From: Bacillota bacterium
GTDB taxonomy: Bacteria > Bacillota > Clostridia > Oscillospirales > Acutalibacteraceae
Direction of reading: 5' to 3'
DNA: 7,824 nt
NCBI GenBank assembly: GCA_023412715.1
Contig: JAEZCC010000023.1
Span: forward strand, 1 to 7,824
Shown here in pieces: positions 1 through 5,463 of the stretch. Within the stretch, counting starts at the first letter, position 1, and every line of letters starts with the position of its first letter. Made by a program: the position numbers and the translations under genes. Below the pieces are notes generated by a model that worked only from the letters and a program-made list of their open reading frames with translations, had not been told where the DNA came from and searched no databases.

Positions 1-27
1 AGCCCGGACGCAGTCTGCGTCCGGGCT
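1..27 (+). terminator. Strong GC-rich hairpin at window edge, probable terminator of the unseen left-hand gene
   Basis: Bases 1-12 (AGCCCGGACGCA) pair perfectly with 16-27 (TGCGTCCGGGCT) around a GTC loop. The tail after the hairpin (CCTTCTCCT) is pyrimidine-rich but not a clean T-run, so plus-strand termination is only probable. A minus-strand tail would lie outside the window. The right arm (17-27) is identical over 11 nt to the right arm of the terminator at 4878-4888, which supports a terminator role. Confidence 0.6.
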
Positions 28-110
28 CCTTCTCCTGCCGTGCCCTTGCCCTCGCGCCACGTTCCCCGCATCTTTTACGGCCGGGCCTTTCAAAAGCGCA
101 GGGCGCAACT

Positions 111-125
111 CAAAATAACATTTTG
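111..125. promoter_or_regulatory. Inverted repeat CAAAAT-AAC-ATTTTG, candidate operator
   Basis: There are perfect 6-bp arms (111-116 and 120-125) around a 3-nt centre. The repeat ends 5 nt before the -10 hexamer of the promoter driving the XRE-AbrB regulator, so it covers the -35/spacer region. AT-rich symmetrical sites of this size fit XRE or AbrB dimers. Autorepression by the downstream regulator is inferred from position only. Confidence 0.4.
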
Positions 126-127
126 GG

Positions 128-136
128 TGCTATAAT
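128..136 (+). promoter_or_regulatory. Extended -10 promoter for the XRE-AbrB/hydrolase unit
   Basis: TGC directly precedes a perfect TATAAT at 131-136, giving an extended -10. No good -35 is visible 16-18 nt upstream (the region reads AACTCA), which is typical of promoters relying on the TGn element. The predicted transcript starts near 143, about 58 nt before the first start codon. Confidence 0.65.
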
Positions 137-200
137 GTCAGTAAAAGTTGGTAGATGATGCGGTTGTAAACTGCTAAAATTTATGCATGGAGTGAAAAAC

Positions 201-668
201 ATGATAAACATGAATTTACAAACCCTGCGGAAAGCCCGCGGACTGACGCAGGAAGAGGTCGCGGAGAAAATCGGCGTCTCCCGCCAGGCGGTCGCAAAGT
301 GGGAAAACGGCGAGAGCCTTCCGGACATCGGCAACTGCACGGCGCTGGCCCGGCTCTACAACATTTCTCTCGACACGCTTGTGAACGGCGAACCGACGGG
401 CGGTTTTCCCCTTCCGCCGAAAGGCAAGCATATTTTCGGTACCGTCACCGTGGGAGAGCGCGGCCAGATCGTGATCCCCAAAAAGGCGCGGGAAATATTC
501 AAGATAAAACCCGGCGACAGCCTGCTGGTCCTGGGGGATGAAAATCAGGGCGGCCTCGCGTTAATCGAGGCCGACGCGGCAATCCGCAGCTTTGAGTTTG
601 TCATGCGGAGCATAAGGCCCGCGGGGAAAAAGGATAAGGATGAGAAAGGTGAAGAAGGGAAGAATTAA
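201..668 (+). CDS. XRE-family helix-turn-helix / SpoVT-AbrB fusion transcriptional regulator
   Basis: This is a 155-residue cytoplasmic DNA-binding protein. Residues about 6-61 form an XRE (Cro/cI) helix-turn-helix with the recognition signature SRQAVAKWENGESLPD. Residues about 78-123 form a SpoVT-AbrB swapped-hairpin domain (VGERGQIVIPKKAREIFKIK). A charged Lys/Glu tail follows. Each half is a known DNA-binding fold, and AbrB-type domains normally dimerise, so the protein probably binds DNA as a dimer with two contact modes. The start at 201 is chosen because GGAGTG (189-194) lies 6 nt upstream. An in-frame ATG at 183 precedes that ribosome binding site, and the ATG at 210 is 15 nt away from it. 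The 3' end overlaps the downstream hydrolase by 29 nt, so the two genes are co-transcribed and the hydrolase is a likely regulatory target, possibly with autoregulation through the repeat at 111-125. The target genes are inferred, not shown. Confidence 0.88.
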   Translation: MINMNLQTLRKARGLTQEEVAEKIGVSRQAVAKWENGESLPDIGNCTALARLYNISLDTLVNGEPTGGFPLPPKGKHIFGTVTVGERGQIVIPKKAREIFKIKPGDSLLVLGDENQGGLALIEADAAIRSFEFVMRSIRPAGKKDKDEKGEEGKN

Positions 669-1734
669 AAAGATGTATCTTGTACTCGGTGCGGTCGCGC
701 TTCTCGTGATTGTTCTTTGGGTGGTGCTCGGGCGTTACTTTTACGGCAACCTGCACCCGGTCGACGACCGGTACAGGGAAGAAGCCCTTCAGGCCGGTTT
801 CACGGAAAAGCAGGCGGCCATGCGGGACGGCTCCATAATCAATTACGGCGAGGGGCCGGACAACGGCCCTGCGCTGCTGCTGATTCACGGTCAGATTGTG
901 GCGTGGCAGGACTACGCGGCCGTTCTGCCCGGGCTGTCGAAAAAATTCCACGTTTTTGCGGTCGATTGCTACGGGCACGGAAAATCCGGCCATGACGCCT
1001 CCCTTTACTCCTGCGAAGCAAACGGAAAAGCGCTGATCAGGTTCATGGAAAACGTGATCGGCGAAAAGTGCTTTGTGTCCGGGCATTCTTCCGGCGGCGT
1101 GATGGCCGCATGGCTTGCCGCCAACGCGCCCGGGCAGGTAAAGGGCGTCGTGCTGGAGGATCCGCCGCTGTTTGAGGTGACGCCTCAGGAAATGCAGGAG
1201 GGCACCTCCTGCTTCGCCTGGAAAGACACGTTTGTGACCATCCACAGCTTTCTGAATCAAAAGGACGAAACCGATTATGTCGTCTATTATTATAAAAACA
1301 GTTATTTATCTTCGCTTTTCGGAGGGCTGAAGGACAAAGCGGCTCAGGCGGCCGGGACCTTCCGGAAACAGCATCCCGGCGAGGCGCTGAAAATCTTCTG
1401 GCTCCCCTATTCCTGGTCCCGCGCCATGAACTGCATAGACGAATACGACCTGAAATTCGGAGAAGCGTTTTACGATGGTTCGTGGATGCAGGGCGTCGAT
1501 CAGGAAGCGATGCTGAAAAGCATCCGGTGTCCGGCGATTTATCTGAAAGCCGTCACGAGCTACGGCAGGGACGGCGTCCTGTACGCCGCCAACAGCGACG
1601 AAGACGCCCGGAAGGTGCAGACATCCATTGCCGGCTGCGAAACCGTCACCGTCAAATCGGGCCACGACATCCACTACGAGCACCCGGACGTGTTCATTTC
1701 CGCCTGCGAAAAGCTGCTTGCAGAAACGAAATGA
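640..1734 (+). CDS. Membrane-anchored alpha/beta hydrolase
   Basis: The protein has 364 residues. A basic N-terminus (MRKVKKGRIKK) and a hydrophobic helix at about 12-32 make an uncleaved membrane anchor, with the catalytic domain probably outside the membrane. The alpha/beta hydrolase fold shows HG at 83-84 (oxyanion-hole region), the nucleophile elbow G-H-S-S-G with Ser150, and a C-terminal GHDIHYEHPD with His342 as the catalytic histidine. The acid is less certain: Asp311 or Asp174 are candidates. The family includes esterases, lipases and peptidases, and the substrate cannot be told from sequence. The start at 640 overlaps the regulator by 29 nt and has AGGA 5 nt upstream. An in-frame ATG at 673 (AAGGGA 12 nt upstream) would remove the basic flank of the anchor, so 640 is preferred. 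The gene ends before the terminator at 1797-1826. Confidence 0.85.
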   Translation: MRKVKKGRIKKMYLVLGAVALLVIVLWVVLGRYFYGNLHPVDDRYREEALQAGFTEKQAAMRDGSIINYGEGPDNGPALLLIHGQIVAWQDYAAVLPGLSKKFHVFAVDCYGHGKSGHDASLYSCEANGKALIRFMENVIGEKCFVSGHSSGGVMAAWLAANAPGQVKGVVLEDPPLFEVTPQEMQEGTSCFAWKDTFVTIHSFLNQKDETDYVVYYYKNSYLSSLFGGLKDKAAQAAGTFRKQHPGEALKIFWLPYSWSRAMNCIDEYDLKFGEAFYDGSWMQGVDQEAMLKSIRCPAIYLKAVTSYGRDGVLYAANSDEDARKVQTSIAGCETVTVKSGHDIHYEHPDVFISACEKLLAETK

Positions 1735-1796
1735 CATGCGCCGAACTTCGCCTGCGCTGTCCCCTTTCTCTCTTCCGCAGCCCGGTTTTTCGGCGG

Positions 1797-1826
1797 CAGC
1801 CCGGCCGAAAGGCCGGGCTGTTCTTT
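1797..1826 (+). terminator. Intrinsic terminator of the regulator-hydrolase unit
   Basis: A perfect 10-bp stem CAGCCCGGCC (1797-1806) / GGCCGGGCTG (1811-1820) closes a GAAA tetraloop and is followed by TTCTTT. It lies 62 nt after the hydrolase stop. The segment GCAGCCCGG also occurs at 1777-1785, so a second, weaker left arm could compete for the same right arm. Confidence 0.85.
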
Positions 1827-1862
1827 CGTCTATGGCCGGGAACGGCACGCAGCTTACGGACA

Positions 1863-1891
1863 TTGACATCTTCACGGCCGCATGCTATATT
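1863..1891 (+). promoter_or_regulatory. Near-consensus promoter for the VanZ-like gene
   Basis: A perfect TTGACA (1863-1868), a 17-nt spacer and TATATT (1886-1891) preceded by TGC (extended -10) form a strong vegetative-type promoter. Transcription should start near 1898, giving a leader of about 136 nt before the ATG at 2034. A short interrupted symmetry CTGTA (1896-1900) / TACAG (1914-1918) sits over the predicted start site and could be an operator. No known riboswitch was recognised in the leader. Confidence 0.8.
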
Positions 1892-2033
1892 GTAACTGTA
1901 CTAATAAAAATAATACAGATGGTACAGCGAGAGTCCGCCGATGCTCACGCCGGGGCCGCAGGTCTTTTCGGCACGGCCTTCCCATATTCGGCGCGAAACG
2001 CGATTCGACAACAACAAAGGAGCCGGAATCCAT

Positions 2034-2579
2034 ATGAAGAGAAACAGGGAAAGTAAAAAATACCAATATCTCATCATTTTCACCGTCGTCGTGTATGCGG
2101 CTCTTCTGCTGTCGGTTGTGATATTCAAAACGCTCGCGTCGCCCATGGACCTGTTCACCGGAAATCACCCCGATTACAGATCCCTGAATTTGATCCCTTT
2201 TAAGGATATGTGGGATCCGAATCTGTCGGCGGGCTTCAACGAAACCTCAATCATGGGGAACGTGATTCTTTTCGTACCTTTGGGATTGCTGCTGAAGCTC
2301 CTGCTGTCCGAACAGAAACACAATACGCTGAAAAGCGCGCTCATCGTTCTGGCCGCGAGCCTGCTGATTGAAAGCACGCAGTACCTCGCGCGGATCGGCG
2401 TGTCGGACGTCAATGATGTCATTTTAAACACCGCGGGCGGAGGTATCGGCATTCTGATTTCGGCGGCGCTCATGAAATGGCCCGGAAAAAGCACGGCGAA
2501 AAAGATCATTGCGGTTTCAGGCGCCGCCGTCGCCGTGATGATGATTGTCTGGAGAGTCCTGCTGTTCCTTGCAAATTAA
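2034..2579 (+). CDS. VanZ-like family membrane protein
   Basis: This is a 181-residue integral membrane protein. Predicted helices lie at about 12-32, 74-91, 100-117, 130-147 and 156-179. The VanZ-like hallmarks are NLIPF (52-56), NVILFVPLG (76-84), the IESTQ motif at 112-116, and D-VNDVILNTAGG at 125-137. The family is named for VanZ of enterococcal glycopeptide-resistance clusters, where it gives low-level teicoplanin resistance. Most chromosomal homologues stand alone and their molecular function is poorly defined, so a resistance role should not be assumed; no van genes are present here. The start at 2034 has AAAGGAG at 2016-2022 (11-nt spacer). An in-frame ATG at 1941 would add 31 residues with no membrane or family character and is disfavoured. 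The gene is monocistronic, with its own strong promoter. Confidence 0.9.
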   Translation: MKRNRESKKYQYLIIFTVVVYAALLLSVVIFKTLASPMDLFTGNHPDYRSLNLIPFKDMWDPNLSAGFNETSIMGNVILFVPLGLLLKLLLSEQKHNTLKSALIVLAASLLIESTQYLARIGVSDVNDVILNTAGGGIGILISAALMKWPGKSTAKKIIAVSGAAVAVMMIVWRVLLFLAN

Positions 2580-2634
2580 AGCCGGCAAAGGAACGTTCCC
2601 CGCGGCCGCCGCCCCTTTGAACCGGGCTGCTTAT
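2580..2634. terminator. Probable bidirectional terminator between convergent genes
   Basis: AGCCGGCAAAGG (2580-2591) pairs imperfectly with CCTTTGAACCGGGCT (2614-2628): CAAAGG with CCTTTG and AGCCGG with CCGGGCT, with small bulges. The plus-strand tail is GCTTATTTT and the minus-strand tail reads CTTTAATTT, so both directions have T-rich ends. The loop is long (about 22 nt) and contains a competing palindrome, GGAACGTTCC (2590-2599), which lowers confidence. Confidence 0.45.
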
Positions 2635-3236
2635 TTTCCCCGCAGCCACAGCCCTCTTTCACTCCGCAGCGCCGCAAAACAGGAAAAGAGCCTTGCCGAC
2701 ATGGAGACGCCCGCCAGAAAAGCGGAGACGCAAAGCAGCGCCCGGCAGGCGAACGGGCTCTGGCCCGCGGGATGGCTGTAAGCCGCCCAGGCGGCAATCG
2801 GGACAAAATAGAACAGGACGGCGGCGATTTTGCCGGGCCTGTCAAAGACCAGGACGCGCCGGACGTTCCTGCGCCTCATTCGAATCAGAAGCCTTGAGGT
2901 CGCAAGAAAGGCGGCAAAATCGGCGAGGACGAACATGGTGAACCAGACCGGCAGCACTTCAAAGATATTGAAAAGAATCAGGGAAGAGAGGATGAACAGG
3001 CTGTCCGCCGAAACGTCCAGAACGCTTCCCCATGCGGATTCCGCCTTGAAACCGCGGGCGGCCGCCCCGTCCAGCAGGTCGGTCAGGCAGATGCCGGCGA
3101 AAAGGAGGTACGGCGCCGCGAACGGGCCGGCGGAATCCTGAACCAGCCGATCCGCCAGAATCCAGACAAACCATCCGGTCAGAAGGAACCTCAGAATCGT
3201 GATGCCGTTCGGCAGAAAAGCCAGGCTTTTTCTCAT
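2631..3236 (-). CDS. CDP-alcohol phosphatidyltransferase family protein
   Basis: This is a 201-residue membrane enzyme. It contains the complete family signature D-x2-D-G-x2-A-R-x8-G-x3-D-x3-D, with Asp53, Asp56, Gly57, Ala60, Arg61, Gly70, Asp74 and Asp78. The aspartates bind the divalent metal that activates transfer of a phosphatidyl or related group from a CDP-alcohol to a hydroxyl acceptor. About six hydrophobic segments are spread over the chain, as usual for this fold. The length matches PgsA-type phosphatidylglycerophosphate synthases, but the acceptor (glycerol-3-phosphate, inositol phosphate, serine or another) cannot be fixed from sequence, so no symbol is given. GGGAG (3244-3248 on the minus strand) lies 7 nt before the start. 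It follows the XRE-membrane gene by 18 nt and is almost certainly co-transcribed with it, which is an unusual partner for a phospholipid enzyme and hints at regulated, accessory lipid synthesis. Confidence 0.87.
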   Translation of the reverse strand: MRKSLAFLPNGITILRFLLTGWFVWILADRLVQDSAGPFAAPYLLFAGICLTDLLDGAAARGFKAESAWGSVLDVSADSLFILSSLILFNIFEVLPVWFTMFVLADFAAFLATSRLLIRMRRRNVRRVLVFDRPGKIAAVLFYFVPIAAWAAYSHPAGQSPFACRALLCVSAFLAGVSMSARLFSCFAALRSERGLWLRGK

Positions 3237-3254
3237 ATGATATCTCCCGCCGCC

Positions 3255-3830
3255 TCAGCGGTACTTTTTCAGAATCAGGGTCGTCAGCCACCACCCGAGG
3301 CCCAGAACGACGACAATCCCGGAAAGCAGCACATAAAGCGTCATCTGCAGCCCGATCATATAGGCGATGGTGGCCGCGCCGGTCAGATACAGCGCGCCCA
3401 GCAGCAGCCAGGCCGGCACCCCGCGGATGAGCGCCAGGCCAATCGCGGCCAGAAACAGGCCCCCGACCAGGAACGACATGAAACCGCCGTCCGTCAGGCT
3501 GACGGGGAACTGCGCCCCGCCCCAGACTCCGACAATCACGCCCAGCGCCACGAACACATACCCCAGAATTGTCGGCCCGGACACGCCGGTTTTGTTTTCC
3601 CTGCTTTCTCTGATTAAATTCTCCCGAAACTCCTTATCGCCCTTTACCAGCTCATCCAGCGACAGATTGAAAACATCCGAAAGCTTCAGGATTGTCTCAA
3701 CGTCGGGGTAGCTTTTCCCGGTCTCCCATTTCGAGATTGCCTGCCGGGAGATATCCATCCGTTTCGCCAGCTCGTCCTGCGAGAGATTTAATTTTTCACG
3801 TTCTTCCCGGATTCTGTTTCCCAGATCCAT
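3255..3830 (-). CDS. XRE-family regulator fused to a four-helix membrane domain
   Basis: The protein has 191 residues. Residues 6-62 are an XRE helix-turn-helix (LSQDELAKRMDISRQAISKW, then ETGKSYPD). A charged linker (about 63-85) leads to four predicted transmembrane helices at about 88-104, 118-136, 140-160 and 163-188, ending in a basic KKYR. The DNA-binding head would face the cytoplasm while the membrane part tethers or senses. Such XRE-plus-membrane proteins are frequent in Firmicutes, but their signals are mostly unknown. The start is well supported: AAAGGAG (3838-3844, minus strand) with a 7-nt spacer. It is the first gene of a unit with the CDP-alcohol phosphatidyltransferase 18 nt downstream, so a membrane or lipid state could be the sensed signal; this is inference. 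Its XRE domain resembles that of the regulator at 201-668, as expected within the family. Confidence 0.88.
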   Translation of the reverse strand: MDLGNRIREEREKLNLSQDELAKRMDISRQAISKWETGKSYPDVETILKLSDVFNLSLDELVKGDKEFRENLIRESRENKTGVSGPTILGYVFVALGVIVGVWGGAQFPVSLTDGGFMSFLVGGLFLAAIGLALIRGVPAWLLLGALYLTGAATIAYMIGLQMTLYVLLSGIVVVLGLGWWLTTLILKKYR

Positions 3831-3864
3831 AGCCGTGCTCCTTTCGTGGTTGAGTTCTGACTTC

Positions 3865-3893
3865 AGTCTAACCGCAGAACCCCCGCAAGTAAA
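3865..3893 (-). promoter_or_regulatory. Candidate promoter for the XRE-membrane / phosphatidyltransferase unit
   Basis: Read on the minus strand, TTTACT (3888-3893), a 17-nt spacer and TAGACT (3865-3870) match consensus at four of six bases in each box. The predicted start is about 30 nt before the ATG. No better pair was found between the start codon and the palindrome at 3915-3929. Confidence 0.4.
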
Positions 3894-3914
3894 GAAATAG
3901 TTCGGTGCTTTCGC

Positions 3915-3929
3915 GCAACGGTCCGTTGC
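3915..3929. promoter_or_regulatory. 15-bp palindrome GCAACGG-T-CCGTTGC, candidate operator
   Basis: Perfect 7-bp arms surround a single central base. It lies in the 267-nt divergent region between the XRE-membrane gene and the methyltransferase, about 22 nt upstream of the candidate -35 of the former and about 100 nt upstream of the methyltransferase promoter. The size and symmetry fit a dimeric repressor or activator site. It has no T-run, so it is not a terminator. The binding protein is unknown; the adjacent XRE protein is the simplest guess. Confidence 0.4.
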
Positions 3930-4031
3930 ACTCCAGGCACGGCGCGTCTTTTTCGGCCTCTTTTTTTGTGCAGGCCGGCGGCGCTCCCGGAGAAATTCCA
4001 GCCGAACGCCGGGGCCTGAAGGCCCTGCGGT

Positions 4032-4060
4032 TTGAGTCTTCCCGGTTTTTATGGTATACT
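4032..4060 (+). promoter_or_regulatory. Promoter for the methyltransferase gene
   Basis: TTGAGT (4032-4037), a 17-nt spacer and TATACT (4055-4060) with TGG just before the -10 (extended element) form a good promoter. Transcription should begin near 4067, about 31 nt before the chosen ATG at 4098. This also rules out the in-frame TTG at 4032 as the start, since that codon is part of the -35 box. Confidence 0.75.
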
Positions 4061-4097
4061 GAGCGTGAATAAAAATTCAGAGAACGGATGTTGCAGC

Positions 4098-4850
4098 ATG
4101 AATTACACCGCCGAAAACGCGGAAACGTTTGACAGATGGGTCGGCGACGGCTGGGAATGGGGAATCCCCATCTCCCGCGAAGCGTACGCAAAAGCGCGGG
4201 CAGGCGACTGGGACGTGCTTCTGACCCCGACAAAGCCGGTGCCGAAAGAATGGTTCCCAAATTTTGCGCACTGCAGAATTCTGGGCCTTGCCGCGGGCGG
4301 CGGGCAGCAGATGCCGGTCTTCGCCGCGCTCGGAGCGGAATGCACCGTTCTCGACTACTCGAAAAAACAGATTGAAAGCGAAAAAGCGGTCGCGGAACGC
4401 GAAGGCTACACCATCAAAACAATCCGGGCGGACATGACAAAGCCGCTGCCTTTCGACGGCGGTTCGTTCGATTTCATCTTCCACCCCGTTTCGAACTGCT
4501 ACATTGAAGACGTGATGCCGGTCTGGCGGGAATGCTTCCGCGTCCTGAGAAAGGGCGGCATCCTCATGGCGGGCCTGGACAACGGCATCAACTATATCTT
4601 TGACGACGCGGAATCCGTGCTGACCTACCCGCTTCCCTTCAACCCCTTAAAAAATCCGGAGCAGAAGAAGATGCTGGACCGGACCGACTGCGGAATCCAG
4701 TTCTCCCACACGCTGGAGGAACAGATCAGGGGGCAGATTCAGTGCGGCTTCTCGATAAAGGATCTCTACGAGGACTATAACGGGGCTGGCCCGCTGCACG
4801 AGCACAGGGTGCCGACCTATTGGGCCACCCTCGCCGAAAAAGAAGCATGA
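4098..4850 (+). CDS. Class I SAM-dependent methyltransferase
   Basis: This is a 250-residue soluble protein with a Rossmann-like methyltransferase core. Motif I is ILGLAAGGGQQMP (61-73), which forms the SAM-binding loop. VLDYS has acidic Asp86 for the ribose hydroxyls, RADMTKPLPF (110-119) carries the adenine-side Asp112, and DGGSFDFIF (120-128) and VLRKGGILMAG (149-159) are the motif IV/post-II region of the Methyltransf_11 type. A tryptophan- and acid-rich N-terminal segment (about 10-58) and a C-terminal stretch of about 80 residues would form the acceptor site. No acceptor can be assigned; small-molecule or lipid substrates are both possible. The start at 4098 fits the promoter at 4032-4060, although the ribosome binding site (GGATG, 4086-4090) is weak. 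The gene stands alone and ends at a bidirectional terminator. Confidence 0.88.
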   Translation: MNYTAENAETFDRWVGDGWEWGIPISREAYAKARAGDWDVLLTPTKPVPKEWFPNFAHCRILGLAAGGGQQMPVFAALGAECTVLDYSKKQIESEKAVAEREGYTIKTIRADMTKPLPFDGGSFDFIFHPVSNCYIEDVMPVWRECFRVLRKGGILMAGLDNGINYIFDDAESVLTYPLPFNPLKNPEQKKMLDRTDCGIQFSHTLEEQIRGQIQCGFSIKDLYEDYNGAGPLHEHRVPTYWATLAEKEA

Positions 4851-4864
4851 CGGCACAAAGAAAA

Positions 4865-4891
4865 CCCGGGCGCGTCCGCGTCCGGGCTTTT
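4865..4891. terminator. Bidirectional intrinsic terminator (methyltransferase / hemerythrin)
   Basis: CCCGGGCGCG (4865-4874) pairs with CGCGTCCGGG (4877-4886), with one G-T wobble. The plus strand is followed by CTTTTT (4887-4892) and the minus strand by a T-run from the complement of AAAGAAAA (4857-4864). Two convergent genes end on either side, so it can serve both. A small extra inverted repeat CCGGAA-AA-TTCCGG follows at 4896-4909. Confidence 0.88.
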
Positions 4892-4909
4892 TGTTCCGGA
4901 AAATTCCGG

Positions 4910-5308
4910 CTATTTTCTGCTTTGAATCCACGCACCGATTTTCTTGTCTTCAATCGAAATATGATGGATCAGCCAGTTTGAAACGAACATATTGAAATCG
5001 GCGACCAGGGCGATGGTCGGGCCTTCCCGGTCGAACCGTTCCTCATATTTCAGCACGTCTTTGACAAAGGCGTCGTGCATTTTCTTGTGCGCCGGGTATG
5101 CGGGGTATTCCGCCTCGCGCTGGATCGCCTCCTCGTCGCTGAAATGCGTGACGACGTACTGCTTCAGGTACTGAAGGGTCTCCCCTATTTTTTTCCGGCC
5201 CAATCCCTTCGAGCAGGCGTCGAACAGCGCGTTGATCGCGTCTATCAGCCCTTTATGCTCCTGATCGATTTTATCGACGCCGATTGCCAGATCGTCCGTC
5301 CATTTCAT
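4910..5308 (-). CDS. Bacteriohemerythrin
   Basis: This is a 132-residue single-domain cytoplasmic hemerythrin, the usual length for the bacterial family. It folds as a four-helix bundle holding a non-haem di-iron centre that reversibly binds oxygen. All seven expected ligands are visible: His18 (IDQEHKGL), His55 and Glu59 (HFSDEE), His74 and His78 (HKKMHDAF), and His116 and Asp121 (WLIHHISIED). Trp3 near the N-terminus is also typical. In anaerobes such proteins are proposed to scavenge, carry or sense oxygen; which of these applies here is not visible. No methyl-accepting, diguanylate cyclase or other output domain is attached. AAAGGGG (5317-5323, minus strand) lies 8 nt before the start. 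Its promoter -10 physically overlaps that of the divergent epimerase-like gene. Confidence 0.95.
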   Translation of the reverse strand: MKWTDDLAIGVDKIDQEHKGLIDAINALFDACSKGLGRKKIGETLQYLKQYVVTHFSDEEAIQREAEYPAYPAHKKMHDAFVKDVLKYEERFDREGPTIALVADFNMFVSNWLIHHISIEDKKIGAWIQSRK

Positions 5309-5341
5309 GCAGAAAACCCCTTTGACGAATCAAATTCCGAA

Positions 5342-5371
5342 TTGCCAAGGCAAGTCCAGTAATGCTATTAT
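5342..5371 (+). promoter_or_regulatory. Rightward promoter for the epimerase-like / YitT unit
   Basis: TTGCCA (5342-5347), an 18-nt spacer and TATTAT (5366-5371) preceded by TGC (extended -10). The predicted start near 5378 gives a leader of about 86 nt. The -10 shares five bases with the leftward hemerythrin -10. Confidence 0.55.
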
Positions 5372-5394
5372 ATATGTATACAGGCAAAATGCAA
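5367..5394 (-). promoter_or_regulatory. Leftward promoter for the hemerythrin gene
   Basis: On the minus strand, TTGCAT (5389-5394), a 16-nt spacer and a perfect TATAAT (5367-5372). The -35 is only half consensus but the -10 is perfect. Transcription would begin near 5360, about 52 nt before the ATG. Confidence 0.6.
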
Positions 5395-5463
5395 GGGGTG
5401 CGCCGGAAAACCGGAGGAAAGGCCCCGGCATGAAAAACATCTTGATCAGGGAGGCGGTTTGTT

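Noticed and set aside
601..1260. 219-codon open frame on the minus strand opposite the hydrolase
   Set aside because: The plus strand encodes a recognisable catalytic domain here. The antisense frame has no family features and lacks a convincing ribosome binding site.
1306..1875. 189-codon minus-strand frame crossing the terminator after the hydrolase
   Set aside because: It runs antisense through both the hydrolase and the intrinsic terminator hairpin, with no domain signal.
1941..2033. N-terminal extension of the VanZ-like protein from ATG 1941
   Set aside because: The added 31 residues lack hydrophobic or family character, and AAAGGAG is placed for the ATG at 2034.
2034..2579. Glycopeptide-resistance cluster suggested by the VanZ-like gene
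   Set aside because: No vanA/B ligase, vanH, vanX or vanRS-type genes are in the window; VanZ-like proteins are widespread without resistance clusters.
183..3830. Possible phage repressor region because of two XRE regulators
   Set aside because: Neither regulator is near integrase, excisionase or structural phage genes. Both carry non-phage partner domains (AbrB, membrane helices).
4032..4097. TTG start for the methyltransferase
   Set aside because: The codon is part of the -35 box of the gene's own promoter, so the transcript begins after it.
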